Shown: positions 20,051 to 31,469, numbered from the stretch's first letter. The stretch is DNA of 64,000 bases from Rhynchosporium graminicola (GCA_900074885.1 FJUW01000078.1:64160-128159); one strand, 5' to 3'. A program made the numbers and translations. The notes: generated by a model not told the origin, from the letters alone.

Positions 20051-20056
20051 TATAAA
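20051..20056 (+). promoter_or_regulatory. Orphan TATAAA box between members 5 and 6
   Basis: TATAAA in array orientation. It is followed at 20143 by a 46-codon frame with no family cysteines, so I treat it as a promoter without a recognisable gene. Confidence 0.25.
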
Positions 20057-20530
20057 AAGATAAGACTATTAGCTAGCAAAACCCTCAACTCTCTAGTCAT
20101 CATTATATTCCGCTGAGCAATCCGAATAAATAATATCTCCACATGGAAAGTTTCGAAAAGTGCAGCATCATAGTATTCTACTCCACACCTTCACATTCAA
20201 AATTCGACATATATCATGGTATAATTCTTTCCTTGAGAATTACTATCGCGCAATCATTGACTGAAATTTCAATTACGGAATAGTAGAAAACAGAAATAAT
20301 CCTCTGCTGTGGAGAATATTGGGAAATTTCTGATTGGATCCGGTATTCAGGTTCGTGACAAGCATGTTTCCAGATGTTAAGTCCTCCCCGGAATTTGAGG
20401 ATAATCAAGCTACTGTGAATCCACGCTTCAATTTGGGCATCGCCAATTTCGTCATCGGATCATCTAAGCTACAGTCAACTATGTGAATCACTATACAGCA
20501 AACGGCGTATTCCGGAGCAGATCTCAGGAC

Positions 20531-20536
20531 TATAAA
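20531..20536 (+). promoter_or_regulatory. TATAAA box of array member 6
   Basis: TATAAA 152 bp before ATG 20688. A GTAAGT at about 20583 in the leader could be a 5' UTR intron donor. Confidence 0.55.
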
Positions 20537-20687
20537 AGGATTCCTACAGACGGCTTCTCCCATCTTTCATATCCAACCCTCTGTAAGTAAGCCAAAATCA
20601 CCCAGCTTTCAAACCAGAAACTCCTTATTGCAAATCCCGCAACCAAGGCCACAACCACAACCACACCGCAGGAGACCACCATCGAAC

Positions 20688-20906
20688 ATGTGCTACGAAA
20701 TCTGGAAACGATACAGAAGTTGCTGCGGCGAAGAGGTGTTTGTGAGAACTTACAAATGTGATGACCGTCGATGCACAGGCATGAAACCCCCAAGCTATCG
20801 CAGCTCGTCTGCCAAATGTGGCCCTTGTGAGAGAAAGGACAAGAGAGAGAAGGAAGACAGAAAGGAGCAAGCGAAACGAGACAAGTATGCGTATGAAAAT
20901 CGGTAG
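20688..20906 (+). CDS. Array member 6: small cysteine-rich MC...CxxC protein (72 aa)
   Basis: 72-residue protein, last and best-preserved member of the array. Cys spacing is MC-x9-CC, x10-C, x4-C, x14-C-x2-C (KCGPC), then a long Lys/Arg/Glu tail (ERKDKREKEDRKE). The frame is open for 20 codons upstream, but the leader encodes Gln/Pro repeats and the MC start is conserved in the family. No hydrophobic segment. Function unknown. Confidence 0.7.
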   Translation: MCYEIWKRYRSCCGEEVFVRTYKCDDRRCTGMKPPSYRSSSAKCGPCERKDKREKEDRKEQAKRDKYAYENR

Positions 20907-22012
20907 AAAGAGTCAAGCGCCGGACTTTGAGGTTTAGAGTGGCAACAGGACAGAGTTGGGTTGGTAATGGTAAGGAGGAATGATGGAAATGCCTGACTTT
21001 ACTTGTTTAGAAATAAAACCGTAAAAAGGAATTTGAAGAATCTTCGTGGTTGCAAAGATACTTCCCAACTTTCGGCCATCAAGCAAACCTTGACCATTTC
21101 ATGTATACCCTTCTCTATGTTTTTGATCATCTCACTTATCAGCACCGCTCGTGTATGAAACTCATCAAAGAAGCTGTAGCGACCAACATCATCTTCTGTC
21201 CTCAAGATGAAAGAAACTTGGCTGCCAGTTGGAGTAGCTACATGATCGCCTGTTTTAGCCTCCGGTAGAGTCAGCTTTATAAAGCCTTTCTTCGGCACAA
21301 AAACTGTCCGCTTCATGATCGACGCATAAACGGACCCTGATTCGAATCGCGGATTGAATACACTCATCGACATCGCGTACTGATCTTCCTCCGTCTCCGG
21401 TGAAGCTTTAGTGAAGCTTTAAAATTCACCGGGAGACAAATCTTCCTCGCAATCCATTTCTTAGGAAATCTACGCGTACTCTGGTATACATGATGCGAGT
21501 GTTTTCCTCTTCTGGTGCCGACTGATCACATGTGCAGTTTCTGAGTAGAAATGCGATTGTAACAGTTTCCAGGAAGCTTCAAGGGAGTAAAAACATGTGG
21601 ATTTTCACAATCCAGCAATTTATCACTTCGATTGCGCCCTCCAGTACTGTAATGTGCTTAAATATTGAGCTTTTCAATGTTAAGTAATCGTGACATAGGT
21701 GCTGCCTTCCGATTTACGTAGCTTTTCTCATCCTTCTTTTGGTTCTCCGTCTTTTCCTTGGTATTATGGAGATTAGATTTAGGTTGATATTCTTTTTAAA
21801 GCTTGGCTTGAGGAAATCGTCAATTTATAAGTAGCTACTTTACACTAAGTCAAGAGAAGTCATGTCCATTTTCTTCCTATGCCAATTCATCACATTTGCA
21901 TCGTGCTTTCTGACCTATCGAAGCTCAATAAAGATATTACAAAAGCAAAGAACCAAAAAAGAGAACACAACTTGGAAGTCCAAAATCTTTGGAACCGTGC
22001 TACAAAATAAAG
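20907..22012. other. Intergenic stretch containing a possible HET relic
   Basis: Apart from the minus-strand frame described at 20999-21373, no gene is recognisable. Sequence from 21400 to 22000 shows only short frames. Confidence 0.4.
20999..21373 (-). pseudogene. Possible C-terminal relic of a heterokaryon-incompatibility (HET) protein
   Basis: A 124-codon minus-strand frame contains the order KGFIKL, TGDHVATPTG, VSFILR, GRYSFFDEFHTRAVL. HET-domain proteins of filamentous fungi often end with a similar order (FF.T..G..G, GD.V..L.G, PFVLR, Y...GE.YV.G.M). The match is partial and the conserved Gly-Glu is Asp-Glu here. No HET domain is seen upstream, so it would be a truncated relic. It could also be coincidence. 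Confidence 0.3.
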
Positions 22013-22390
22013 CTACCTGACGCCATCTATCCTCGCAATTTGGTCATCCGCGTATCCTTCCTGTATTTTGTTCAAATAAGTATCAAAATTTCCGGAAACG
22101 GTGATGACATGCTTGAGATGTTCAAACGAAGTGCGCTCCCATCTAATTGTTGGAATTTGGCGAGCTGTGGTGATTACACTTCGAATTTGGCGGCCTTTGA
22201 GATCATGCTTTGCCAGCTCGGAGATATAGCAATCGATTTCATCAAAATCTATTCCACTAGATTCATCCTGGACCTTTAGTTGGGAGAGCCAGGCTCTGTG
22301 ACCGGCTGCTTTTCCACGGCGTTTACGGTAAACTCCTACACTGCTGGCAAGAGTATCTAATATAACCAGAGCAACCCTTGTTAACCACAA
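22013..22390 (-). pseudogene. C-terminal fragment of a fungal AAA ATPase-like protein
   Basis: The minus-strand frame ends with DFDEIDCYISELAKHDLKGR followed by QIRSVITTARQI, FEHLKHVI and FDTYLNKIQEG. This is the characteristic C-terminal helical lid and tail of the large family of fungal AAA-type ATPases (usual form LNGRQIKN.I..ARALA...HL..V). Walker A and B motifs are not found upstream (higher coordinates on this strand). The first ~30 codons of the frame do not match the family, so the fragment begins inside the lid. Most likely a truncated gene copy. Confidence 0.6.
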
Positions 22391-24300
22391 AAAATGAAGA
22401 CGTCATCCACGCTTTCCCAACTTAGAAAGCTAATATTATCCCAGGAACTGTTATGTTGCTTTTGAACCTCTTGGGATGTACATGAGTTCACGGAACTGCG
22501 CAAACTGTTTTAGGTGTGATAATACTACAGTCTGAAACACCCAATTCTACCTCATCCTTTTTACTTCGATCGTAGAAGGGGATATCCTAGGCTATTTTTT
22601 ATAGATATTTAGGTAAACTTTACAACTGAAGATATTGACGCGTTTCTCAATTTGATAGTAGGTCTTGCTGAAGCACTGCAATGCTTACGGAGATACATAT
22701 ACAGGGGTGGAAATATGACTTATCAGAGTCAGCATTGTAACAACCATATCATGATTCGACAATTTTGTGCTGGTACCGAAGCTAGCTTCTCAGGAGTACA
22801 TTAGATGGCCCGGAATGAGGAATAGGAATGAGAGAGCAGGGCATACTCCTCGAACTACAGTGCCGCGACCAGCATATATCGCGATGAACATACTTGCAAC
22901 TTTTCCTTCCCCTCTCTGTCCACTGTCAATTCCACTAGCTTAGGATGATCAATCAAAGCTAGTATCTCCACCAGATCTAGACATAGCTGCTCTTTCTTCG
23001 ACTATGGAAGACAAGAAAGAGTCAAGCCATTTCTGGGGCCGAAGCTTTACGGATCTTTAGATAATCTGTGAAGTTATTCACGAAAACTCAGCAGTTCCTG
23101 TGGTTGATCAGTCAACGGACAAGATAATAAATAACCCGGACGCTGATTTAGTGGCAGAAGATGTTGGTATCGATGACCTTGTGGCAAGCATAACTTCCGA
23201 GTCATCGCTGGAGGCAAAGCCATGGTTGGGGGCAGTGGATCGACAAGTATGAGTGAGAGTAAGACGAGAGTCTGAGGGAGGAGGAAGTGACAGACGATTC
23301 AAAGATCGCGACCATCATCCATACTCCGCAGGGAAGTGACAGATTGAGGCCACCTTCTTCTGTGCCATTGGCTTTGGCCCGCCGAAGTGCGCTACTCCTT
23401 TGGGCAACAATAAAATCAATTGAGTGGAAGTGGAAGTGGACTGTGAGGTACGGTCCTCAAGGGTTTGCTGGTGCCTTATCTTCAATTTTAGATGGAGAAC
23501 AATTGAGGGTTATTTGGATTGCTCGCTTGTGCAGGGGGCTCGCTAATAAAGTGGAGATCACAACAACGACGGAGCCAAGGTAATTTTCGTGAGAAAAGCA
23601 AATGAACAAATACCTTACGTAGAAGTTGAGCGGATCAACTCCGCCTGATATGGAGTTTCGCATCAAGACTCTCGAGAATACTAGCGAAATGTTGTATCCC
23701 AGCTATGCCGATGGCGAAAAGTAGGCAAACTCCAGGCCCCGAAAATCGAGGAAGATGCGGAGGACAGTTGATCACGTGACCTGCCGCTTCCAATATATCG
23801 TACATATCTGCACACTGTGCATCTCTCTTACTGCGCTAACATAGCATAACACATCCTTAATATGATGATCGATACTCACGCACTGCAATGCGCAATCTGC
23901 AAAATGCAAAATTCGATCTGCAAAATGCAAGGTGTACAGTCAGCAGTTCATCCGGAGTTCACCCAGCCCAATGACGTATATTGGAGCTACCCCTGCTCCT
24001 CTGTAAGAACCAACCCGCGATATCAAGGAAAACGGCACGACAACACCACTAACAAAATTACTTCCCCATACAAATCCCATTCCTCTTTCTTCGTCCTTTG
24101 CTTCTTTTCCGATTGTCCATTTTCAACATTGAAGATATACTCCATCGAAATTCTCCACTCTCCGTTTTGTGTGTGCGCCAATTGACTTGGAGCTGTCGAT
24201 TTAATACCCCGCCAAACAAGATTAGCTTGTTGACAATACTGGATATTGCTTGCGATAAGCTTCAATTTTACCGATTGGAAGCAATTGAGAACCATTCAAG
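22391..24300. other. Intergenic region upstream of the phosphate carrier
   Basis: No gene recognised. It contains a 21-bp tandem duplication at about 23895-23936 (ATCTGCAAAATGCAA twice) and a GATCACGTGACC element near 23771. The sequence just before 24301 is the likely leader of the carrier gene. Confidence 0.45.
23895..23936. repeat. 21-bp tandem duplication
   Basis: ATCTGCAAAATGCAA begins at 23895 and again at 23916, a period of 21 bp, with related sequence between. Non-coding context. Confidence 0.8.
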
Positions 24301-25380
24301 ATGTCTACAATCGACAAAGCCCTCTCGAAGCCGAAGATCGAGCTCTACAGCGGGAAATACTTCCTCGCATGTGGAATGGGTGGAATAATAGGTATGTTCC
24401 TCTCACTCCTTCCCATCTTCTCTCCAGAGCCCGCAGATTCAAACCATAACATCTCTAACATCTCTCAGCCTGTGGACCAACACACACAGCCGTAACGCCC
24501 CTCGATCTCGTCAAATGCCGTCGCCAAGTTTCCTCCACACTTTACAAATCCAACCTTAGCGCCTGGTCCACCATCTACAAGGCCGAAGGGCTCCGCGGTG
24601 TGTTTTTCGGCTGGTCCCCCACATTCGTCGGCTACTGCTTACAAGGCGGTGGGAAATACGGGTTCTATGAAGTGTTCAAATATACCTATGGAGAGAGGTT
24701 GTTCCCGGACATGAATCAGACCGCGGTGTTTCTGGCGGCGAGTGCAAGCGCGGAGTTCATTGCCGATGTCGCGTTGTGTCCGTTCGAGAGTATCAAGGTT
24801 AGGATGCAGACGAGCTTGCCGCCTTTTGCGAATAGTTTGAGAGAAGGCATGGGGAAGGTTGTCAAGGAGGAGGGCTACGCAGGGTGAGTTTTCTTCTCTC
24901 TGTGGACCCCTTAGTCCCAGAGATATGCGACTCGCAGATGCATACTGACCGAGTATTTTCAGTCTATACAAAGGTCTCTATCCTCTTTGGGGCCGCCAAA
25001 TCCCGTACACCATGGTGAAATTCGCAACCTTTGAGACCACCGTTAACAAAATCTACGCTTATCTCGGCAAGCCCAAATCCTCCTATAACGGACTCCAACA
25101 AACTGGAGTATCTTTCCTCGGTGGCTACATCGCTGGTATCGGCTGTGCGGTTATCTCACACCCTGCTGATGTGATGGTCTCGAAATTGAACAGCGATAGG
25201 AAGAAGGGAGAGAGCGCAGGCAAGGCGATGGGAAGGATTTATGGGAATATTGGCTTCAAGGGACTTTGGAATGGTCTGCCAGTTAGGATTTTGATGATTG
25301 GTACGCTTACGGCTTTCCAATGGTTGATTTATGATAGTTTTAAGGTAGGGTTGGGATTGCCTACTACTGGGGGTCATTGA
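24301..25380 (+). CDS. Mitochondrial phosphate carrier (Pic2-like, SLC25 family)
   Basis: Inner-membrane carrier importing phosphate (and possibly copper, as known for yeast Pic2) into the matrix. Exons 24301-24391, 24469-24883 and 24963-25380 give 307 residues, normal for the family. Three mitochondrial-carrier repeats each show the P-x-[DE]-x-x-[KR] signature: [10 protein letters not shown] after the first splice, [10 protein letters not shown], and PADVMVSKL. Other phosphate-carrier signatures are [33 protein letters not shown] and [15 protein letters not shown]. Intron 1 is GTATGT..CAG and intron 2 is GTGAG..CAG; both junctions keep the frame. Resemblance is closer to Pic2-type than Mir1-type by the PTHT...PLDLVKCR motif (judged from memory). 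Confidence 0.95.
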
Positions 25381-27112
25381 ATGCGAGGGGATGAAGGGAT
25401 ACTGGAGGGGTAATGATTGGGGAGTTCGGTGCGTTGATTTATCTTGGTAGATATGTGATTTTTCTTACTTCAACCTCTTACAGTCCTTTGTTTCCTGTAT
25501 TCACTGCTTATCAATTCGCACGCGCCCATCTGCTATCAAATCTGATGGAATTTAGCGAGCCCGTTTTCCCTGCTTTACTTTTGAATTATAGAAGTGCCTA
25601 TCCAGACCACCAAATACACTTCCGAACACACAGTGAGAAGAAAATCAAGGCAGCCAGGATATGGGGGAGGAGAGGCAAATCTCCATTTCCGTTTCTGGCC
25701 GCTGCGGTCCTGTCCACCTGATCTTGTGATCTCTACCTTGTAAAAAGTTCAGTGTCCGTCGTGGGTGTTTGATGGTGTGGATTTCGGGTAGCTCTCCTTA
25801 GGTTATTAGAAAGTGGGTTACAGTGAGTTGGGTATCAACAACAACTTCTCTCTCGTCTAGAAATTTCTGCACGTATTGTTCAATGCCGGCTTCGATCTTT
25901 CCTGTCGCAGTTATTTGCTATCCGAAATATCAATATACCAAGTCAATCTTGTACACCCTTTGATTCAACCCTGTGGAAATTTTGACAGAAACTCCAGATA
26001 TCGATGCGGCCGTTTCATTGTAGCGCAACAAGTTCCTGTGACTTCGAGGAGTCCGTGAGGGATGGGGAAGGCAGAGAATTATTATTAAAGGTGTGAGAGG
26101 TGGACGTTTGAATACGATTAGGAGTGAAGACTGGGGAATAACTAGTGGACTGTTGGTAAACGTGTGAGTTTGAAGTTCTCTAAATGTGGTACTTTCTTTG
26201 TTTGCTATATGTACTATATGTCTATCTACGTCGATACTTCCAGGAAGTTCGAAAGTGAGGATTCTTGAAGTAAAAGTTCCCCCTCGAGGGTAGAATGCTA
26301 ATCCTGCCAGGGTCGAAAACGGCATGTGGAATAGGGAATCTACCGTAAGCAGATCTCGGTATAATATTCCGTTAGGAGGAGAAAGTTCTCAAACTCATTA
26401 GGTTTCGTAGAAAAAGAAGATTCAGATACCTCTTAGTATTCTTCCTGTCGCGGTCGATAAGCAACTCTAGCTTCTTCGGCTGGTATTTGTTGCGCTTCTG
26501 AGTCCTCCGGTGTAGAACTAGGTGTTCAGGTGACTTTCGCATACCGTAGGAGCATTTTATATTTGCGTCTAGATGCTTGAAGTTCTGGTAATACCAGGAC
26601 AAAAGGTCGTGCACGGTGCTTGTTCAGCCTTGGGTTTTATCTCTCCTCTCTTACAGAGACGCTTTGGGACAACGGTATGCCAACCTGGGTCTGTCATCTG
26701 AACATCGTCATATATCTTGGTTAGTTTGCATGCCCACAATGTGCTGCTTTATAGGCTTTTGGGGACTTGATATCACCTTGCTTTTGCTTTTTTGAACGGT
26801 TCTCATTACTTCCTCCACTTAGCTCAGCACTTGCTACGCTGATAGCTGTGACACGCGCTCTCGGTACCAATTCTAAGCGCCATGTGTCGCCTGCGGAACT
26901 AGGTATCTGTTTGAGTCTTCCAATAATTCTTCTACTGTCTACAATGTTTCATCCCAGAGAAAGGCTGAGTAGTTGGTGAGTATCCCATTGTAGTTGACTT
27001 AAGGAATGCGAGGGTAGATGTTACGACTTCCAACCAAATTCAATCCAGCCATCTTTTTCAACCAGCGTCAAAATATACACTCCAAATGCAAACCTCATAT
27101 CGGGACATGTTT
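25381..27112. other. Intergenic stretch, nothing recognised
   Basis: Short frames on both strands (up to 131 codons at 25930-26325 minus) have no recognisable motif and overlap in antisense. Carrier 3' flank at the left, 3' flank of the secreted-protein gene at the right. Confidence 0.4.
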
Positions 27113-27570
27113 TTAGCCGCATATCCCCTGCTTGCCTTTGCCTGGTTGGCCTGATAGTGTTAGGGCATTAACATATCTGAAGTAGGTCACTCACTTTTGC
27201 AAACTTTTGGAGATTTACAGCTATCGCTTTTGCCCACCAAGCACGAGTCTGATCTGACATTAGCTATTCGGAAAGAGTAGCACAACTAGTCGTGACATAC
27301 CGCGTTCTTCGCCAGAGCCAATACAGCACTTGTCGGTTGCCTTAGGGCAATCATCTATTCGTAGTTAGCGGCAGGTTCAAAAACTTCTTCGGTGGGTACT
27401 TCCTCCAGCAAAGCCCAGATATGCATTGAGCCCCGCTAATACATTTGTTTTCTTTGTCAGCACTATGGTCATCGAGGGAGAAAACTATGCTTACCGTATT
27501 GCCTACCAGCTGCAGCATCTACGCTGATCGCACTGAGTCCGAGAATGATGACTGAGACGAAGTTCTTCAT
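27113..27570 (-). CDS. Small secreted cysteine-rich protein, multi-exon (effector-like)
   Basis: Assembled by eye from splice signals. On the minus strand the exons are 27570-27495, 27435-27400, 27354-27301, 27248-27195 and 27150-27113. Donors are GTAAGC, GTACCC, GTATGT and GTGAGT. Acceptors are TAG, TAG, CAG and CAG, with branch-like CTGAC, GCTAAC and CCTAAC motifs. All junctions keep one frame from ATG to TAA, giving 85 residues. The 36-nt second exon has the weakest donor and can be skipped without changing frame (73 residues, one longer first intron 27494-27355). The protein starts MKNFVSVIILGLSAISVDA, a clear signal peptide. The mature part has seven Cys: C-x6-CC-x9-C-x7-C-x5-C-x11-C, ending near the stop in ICG. 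No known family recognised. Small size, signal peptide and Cys-richness fit fungal effectors or antimicrobial peptides (inference). Confidence 0.72.
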
Positions 27571-30500
27571 TTTGAGATGAGGAGAGAAAAATTCTTGTGA
27601 TTAGTTGCGAGATGGATATGTGACGGAAATGATGGTGTTGGCCAAGAGGGAATGAACAGGATTGGGCTGTTTATGTAGGCAGCCAATAACTCATATTACT
27701 ATTCTCCCCCCAGGTTTAATTCGAACTGGAGACAGTGTGCCCGACCCACTTTCTGGCAGGTTCTATTCTCCGCATTGGTCAGAAGCCCTTGCGGAGGCTA
27801 TTTTCGACTTTGAAACAAGCCAGGATAGCGAAGCTCTTATACCGCGTAACGCGTGTAGTATGAAGTAATAATTTGTTTGGATTGACGACGCGTCGCCGGA
27901 TTGCCCGAATCGACGCGTTTTGAGGTGAAATGAACCTTTAAAAGATATATTAGTAATTATATATATACTCTTAAAGAATAGGGAGTGATCTGATAGGGTG
28001 ATTCTAAGAATTAAGTATATCGGTTTTGTGATGTTTTTTTTTCTATACTTAGCGGTAAGGGTAAATAAACACCTACCCTGTCTCTATCGCAGGGAGCCTC
28101 ATCAAGGGGCCAATACCCAATCATTTGATCAGAATCAGTCTAGTCACGGGCGAAAACCTGCTAGAACTACTCTAGGGTCCATTTGCCCCAAATACTAAGT
28201 AACTCGTTCGTAACCTGATAAGCCTTATCAAAATGAATATAATTATATATTATGCCTCGGGCCACACGCGAAAGACTTTATTCGCTTTCTCCGGGTGTCT
28301 GAACCTGTCCATGATGGGTTTGCAAGGCATGTTGGGTCTAATTCGATCCTTGATACAGATCCTGTCAGGTTCAGTCCCACTGAGAAAGCATGTAGAAGTT
28401 GAATGTCACTGGTCCCCGAGACAAGGGCTGACGAGTCCTGCAAAAGGTGTTAATGACTATATTGTTAGTGGTCTAAAAGGTAGTCCGCATAACGATCGTT
28501 GCTCACCACAGAACGGGCGACCGGGAACTTATTAAGGTTTGGCGGTCCGCGCTAGGTCTCTAACTCTTCTTTTAAAGCAACCAGGGATCGGATTGATTAA
28601 ATTCATCGACATGATAATACTTGCATTAAGTTGAGAATGCGAAAGTAAGTACAAATATCTAAGACTCTAATATACTTCTCGCAAACATCTGACACTCGTA
28701 CGCGCAAGCTCGTACCGTAGATACATAATAGTCGAATCCTAATCGTGCCGTGAAATCCAACCCAGCCCTCCTTGGTAGGGAAGCCCAATAGTTTAAATAT
28801 GAGCACCATTGTGGTTAATCTAATTTTACGCTTCATGTAGATGAGCATTAATAATGAATTCATGCCAGCGTTCTTCCTTGCAAGGGCCTAAAGGCTCGCT
28901 TAGCTATTCTCGACCAACTAGGGGCTTCTATTATTCGCTCAAACCCCCTTGGATCAAACGGCTACATCCACAGATCATCAAGAAAGTGCTAAATTGATCA
29001 ATTCCACAACTACAATAATGCCAAAAGCTCCAGCCCCTACTACTTTTCGAGGCTCGGTCGCTTCGGAATACTAGGTAGGTTAGATGTTACAAAAGAGCCC
29101 TCGAAGGCAGAGCCTACAGCACGGAAACACGAAGAGGAGGCGCTACAAGCAGAGATGGCATTGAGCCTAGAAGACGACATCCTACAATTCGAGCGCGGCG
29201 AGGAAGGGGAGTAGTGTCTTAATTTAGTTTCAAATTTGTTGACTTGCATTAAATTTACTATTCTTAGCCCTGCTGGAAATCGCGTGTATCGATACCCTAG
29301 GATGCTTTGGGATGCTGAGGCTAGATAATTATTCAGACCTGACACCTTACTACTGAATGAAGATCTTGACTGCAATTATCTTATTACATGATCCGTAGTT
29401 GAGCATCCCTACCTTATAGGCAAGCGTAGGGGCAAAAGAATCGTTCGATGACTATCAGCTAACGTTTCATACTCTGGATAGACCTCCTAGTAGAGAATCA
29501 CCAGACAGGTAGGTCTCTGCCGGGTCTTTCCAAACGAACTGTTCAAATCTGAAAAGTTATACTTGAAAGGAATAATTCGAGAGGAAAGAAAAGAATAGTC
29601 CTAGAATAGTCCCGGAATAATACTAAATAACAGATAGAGAGCAGATGTAACTTGTTTTAATTACCCGTATTCGACTACCTTGGAGTTCTTAAATAGCTAT
29701 CCTTATCTAGAGTATACCTTCGCCAAGTTAACTAAATATTAACTTTTTTTTTGAAGCACTACTAGTATGTTAAAGTCAATAGACTGATATCAATACTAAA
29801 GTATAAAGCATAACTAAGTACTTGTATTTTTACTCTTAGCACTTGAATGGAAAGGCACGAGAAATTCCCTTTACCTAGAAACCGTCCCTGGTAATCCCTT
29901 CTTGCTTATACGATATAAACTCAGAACCGGCCTTTGAACGTCTCTTGACCATTCCGTGCTATTCCAATACCCGTACCCTTCCTTGCCTCTGAGGTAGGCA
30001 ACTATTGCATATCCCTCCTACACATCACCTTCCTATACATTCTTCACTTCCAATAATATCTCAACAGTGACACCACAGTCCGGAAAAAAAAGTGACCTTT
30101 CTTAGGCATAATCAATTATTCTTTCGATCGGTACAATTCACAGTGCATTCACCCTTTTCCAGATAAATGACTATGGAAGATGTAACAGGGTATTTAACAA
30201 TATTCTCTGATACCTAATCGCAGTTTCTCTATGGACAGTCTGATGGTACAGGAACAATATGAAACAAAAGTTGAAAGGTAAAATCCACTCGCAGCCTTCA
30301 AGGGATGGGTGACTGACAGTTGGAAATTATGCGATATATTATTGTTTGGCTAGGTCTGGGTTTCTCTGAACTATGTGTTGTCGCTCAGTTTATAGGATAT
30401 ACAGGGCTTCAATGGTGCCCGCAGTTGAAAGAAAGCTGAAATAGAGATCGAAGTGATCGCTCTACAAGAGACGAGCATAATGTAACAGTATTACAGGAAA

Positions 30501-30682
30501 GAGAGGATTAAAATGAGTTGAACATCGTAATCACATCTACCTGCCCCCAGCTAGTGTATAGCGCAGCTAATATTGATCGGAACCCAACGCACGACCATGG
30601 ATTATCTACCCAAAAACGAATGTCCGCTCATTTCCCAAACACCAGCAATGCAAAATCATCCCAGTCTATTTCACTTCCATAT
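27571..30682. other. Intergenic region with probable decayed mobile-element DNA
   Basis: 27870-28020 is AT-rich, with TATATA runs after a GC-rich palindromic patch (GACGCGTC near 27887, GACGCG near 27912). A frame around 29054-29214 on the plus strand reads RFGILG...EEEALQAEMA...DDILQFERGEE. It looks protein-like but begins after an out-of-frame stop-containing start and has no family I can name. I see no intact gene. 29700-29860 is also AT-rich. This may be old transposon debris. Confidence 0.4.
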
Positions 30683-31469
30683 CTAAACACCAAAGCTCTT
30701 GAATCTATCCTCAACCGGCAAGAAACTCTTCTCGCCCGCCTCCCCAACCGGCTTCCCAAACACCAACTGCGCATTCAACACCCAGTCTTCATCAATACTC
30801 CATGTGGCAGCAACCTTCTGATCTATCAACGGATTGTAATGTTGGAGGTTGGCCCCGAGACCCTCGGCTTCGAGGGCAGTCCAGATGGTGTATTGATGCA
30901 TTGCGTCGGATTGGGTAGCCCAGCTGGGGAACTTGTCGGCATAAGCGGCGAACTTATCTTGCATGCCTGAGACGACGGAGCGGGATTCGTAGAAGAGGAT
31001 CTGGGGGAAGGAACGTTAGTAAGAATAAGAGAGAAGCCAGGGAATCTGCGAGTGGAGGATGTGTGCAAGGAGGAAGTGATGAAATGGCGTGAAAGATCAC
31101 CATTCTATTCACCATCCCTCGAGCACCATCTCTACCCTGTTCCAAATAGAAACCAGCAGAACCACAACAGGGTATACTCACAGTTCCATAACCAGCCTTG
31201 AAGCCATTCAACTTTTGCTCTGTCCCCTGCCACTGCTCTGGGGTAACAATAGCCTTCAACACCTCCTTTGTGATCTCCCACAGCTTATCATGTTCCTCCT
31301 TGACCAACAACACGACTCTGGTGCTCTGGCTATTGAAGGAACTCGGGACATGTAGGACAGCCTCCTTGATAATCTCCTGGATCTGCGCGTCGGTGATGGG
31401 CGATTCTTTCTTGAGGGCGTAGTATGTGCGGCGGGCCTTGATGGTCTCGAGGAAGGCTTTGGAAGACAT
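30683..31469 (-). CDS. Nitroreductase family protein (Hbn1/Frm2-like)
   Basis: FMN-dependent nitroreductase-fold protein of the short fungal type related to yeast Hbn1/Frm2, linked there to fatty-acid signalling and oxidative stress. Two exons on the minus strand: 31469-31182 (96 codons) and 31000-30683 (105 codons plus TAG), 201 residues in all, the usual size. Donor GTGAGT, acceptor CCCCCAG, phase 0. Signatures: MSSKAFLETIKARRTYYALK with the RR-Y FMN-phosphate region, VPSSFNSQSTRVVLL, ILFYE after the splice, WATQSDAMHQYTIWTALEAE, GANLQHYNPLID and a C-terminal FGKPVGEA. I chose MSSK as start. The frame is open about 110 codons further upstream, but that part encodes a Thr repeat from a microsatellite and lacks conservation. 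Transcribed from a promoter containing the trinucleotide repeat at 31538-31597. Confidence 0.92.

Noticed and set aside
20143..20283. 46-codon frame after the orphan TATAAA at 20051
   Set aside because: Contains only one Cys and none of the family spacing; not supported as an array member.
27870..28560. Possible small DNA transposon with GACGCG palindromes
   Set aside because: No matching terminal repeats or target duplication could be identified, so kept only as probable debris in an intergenic note.
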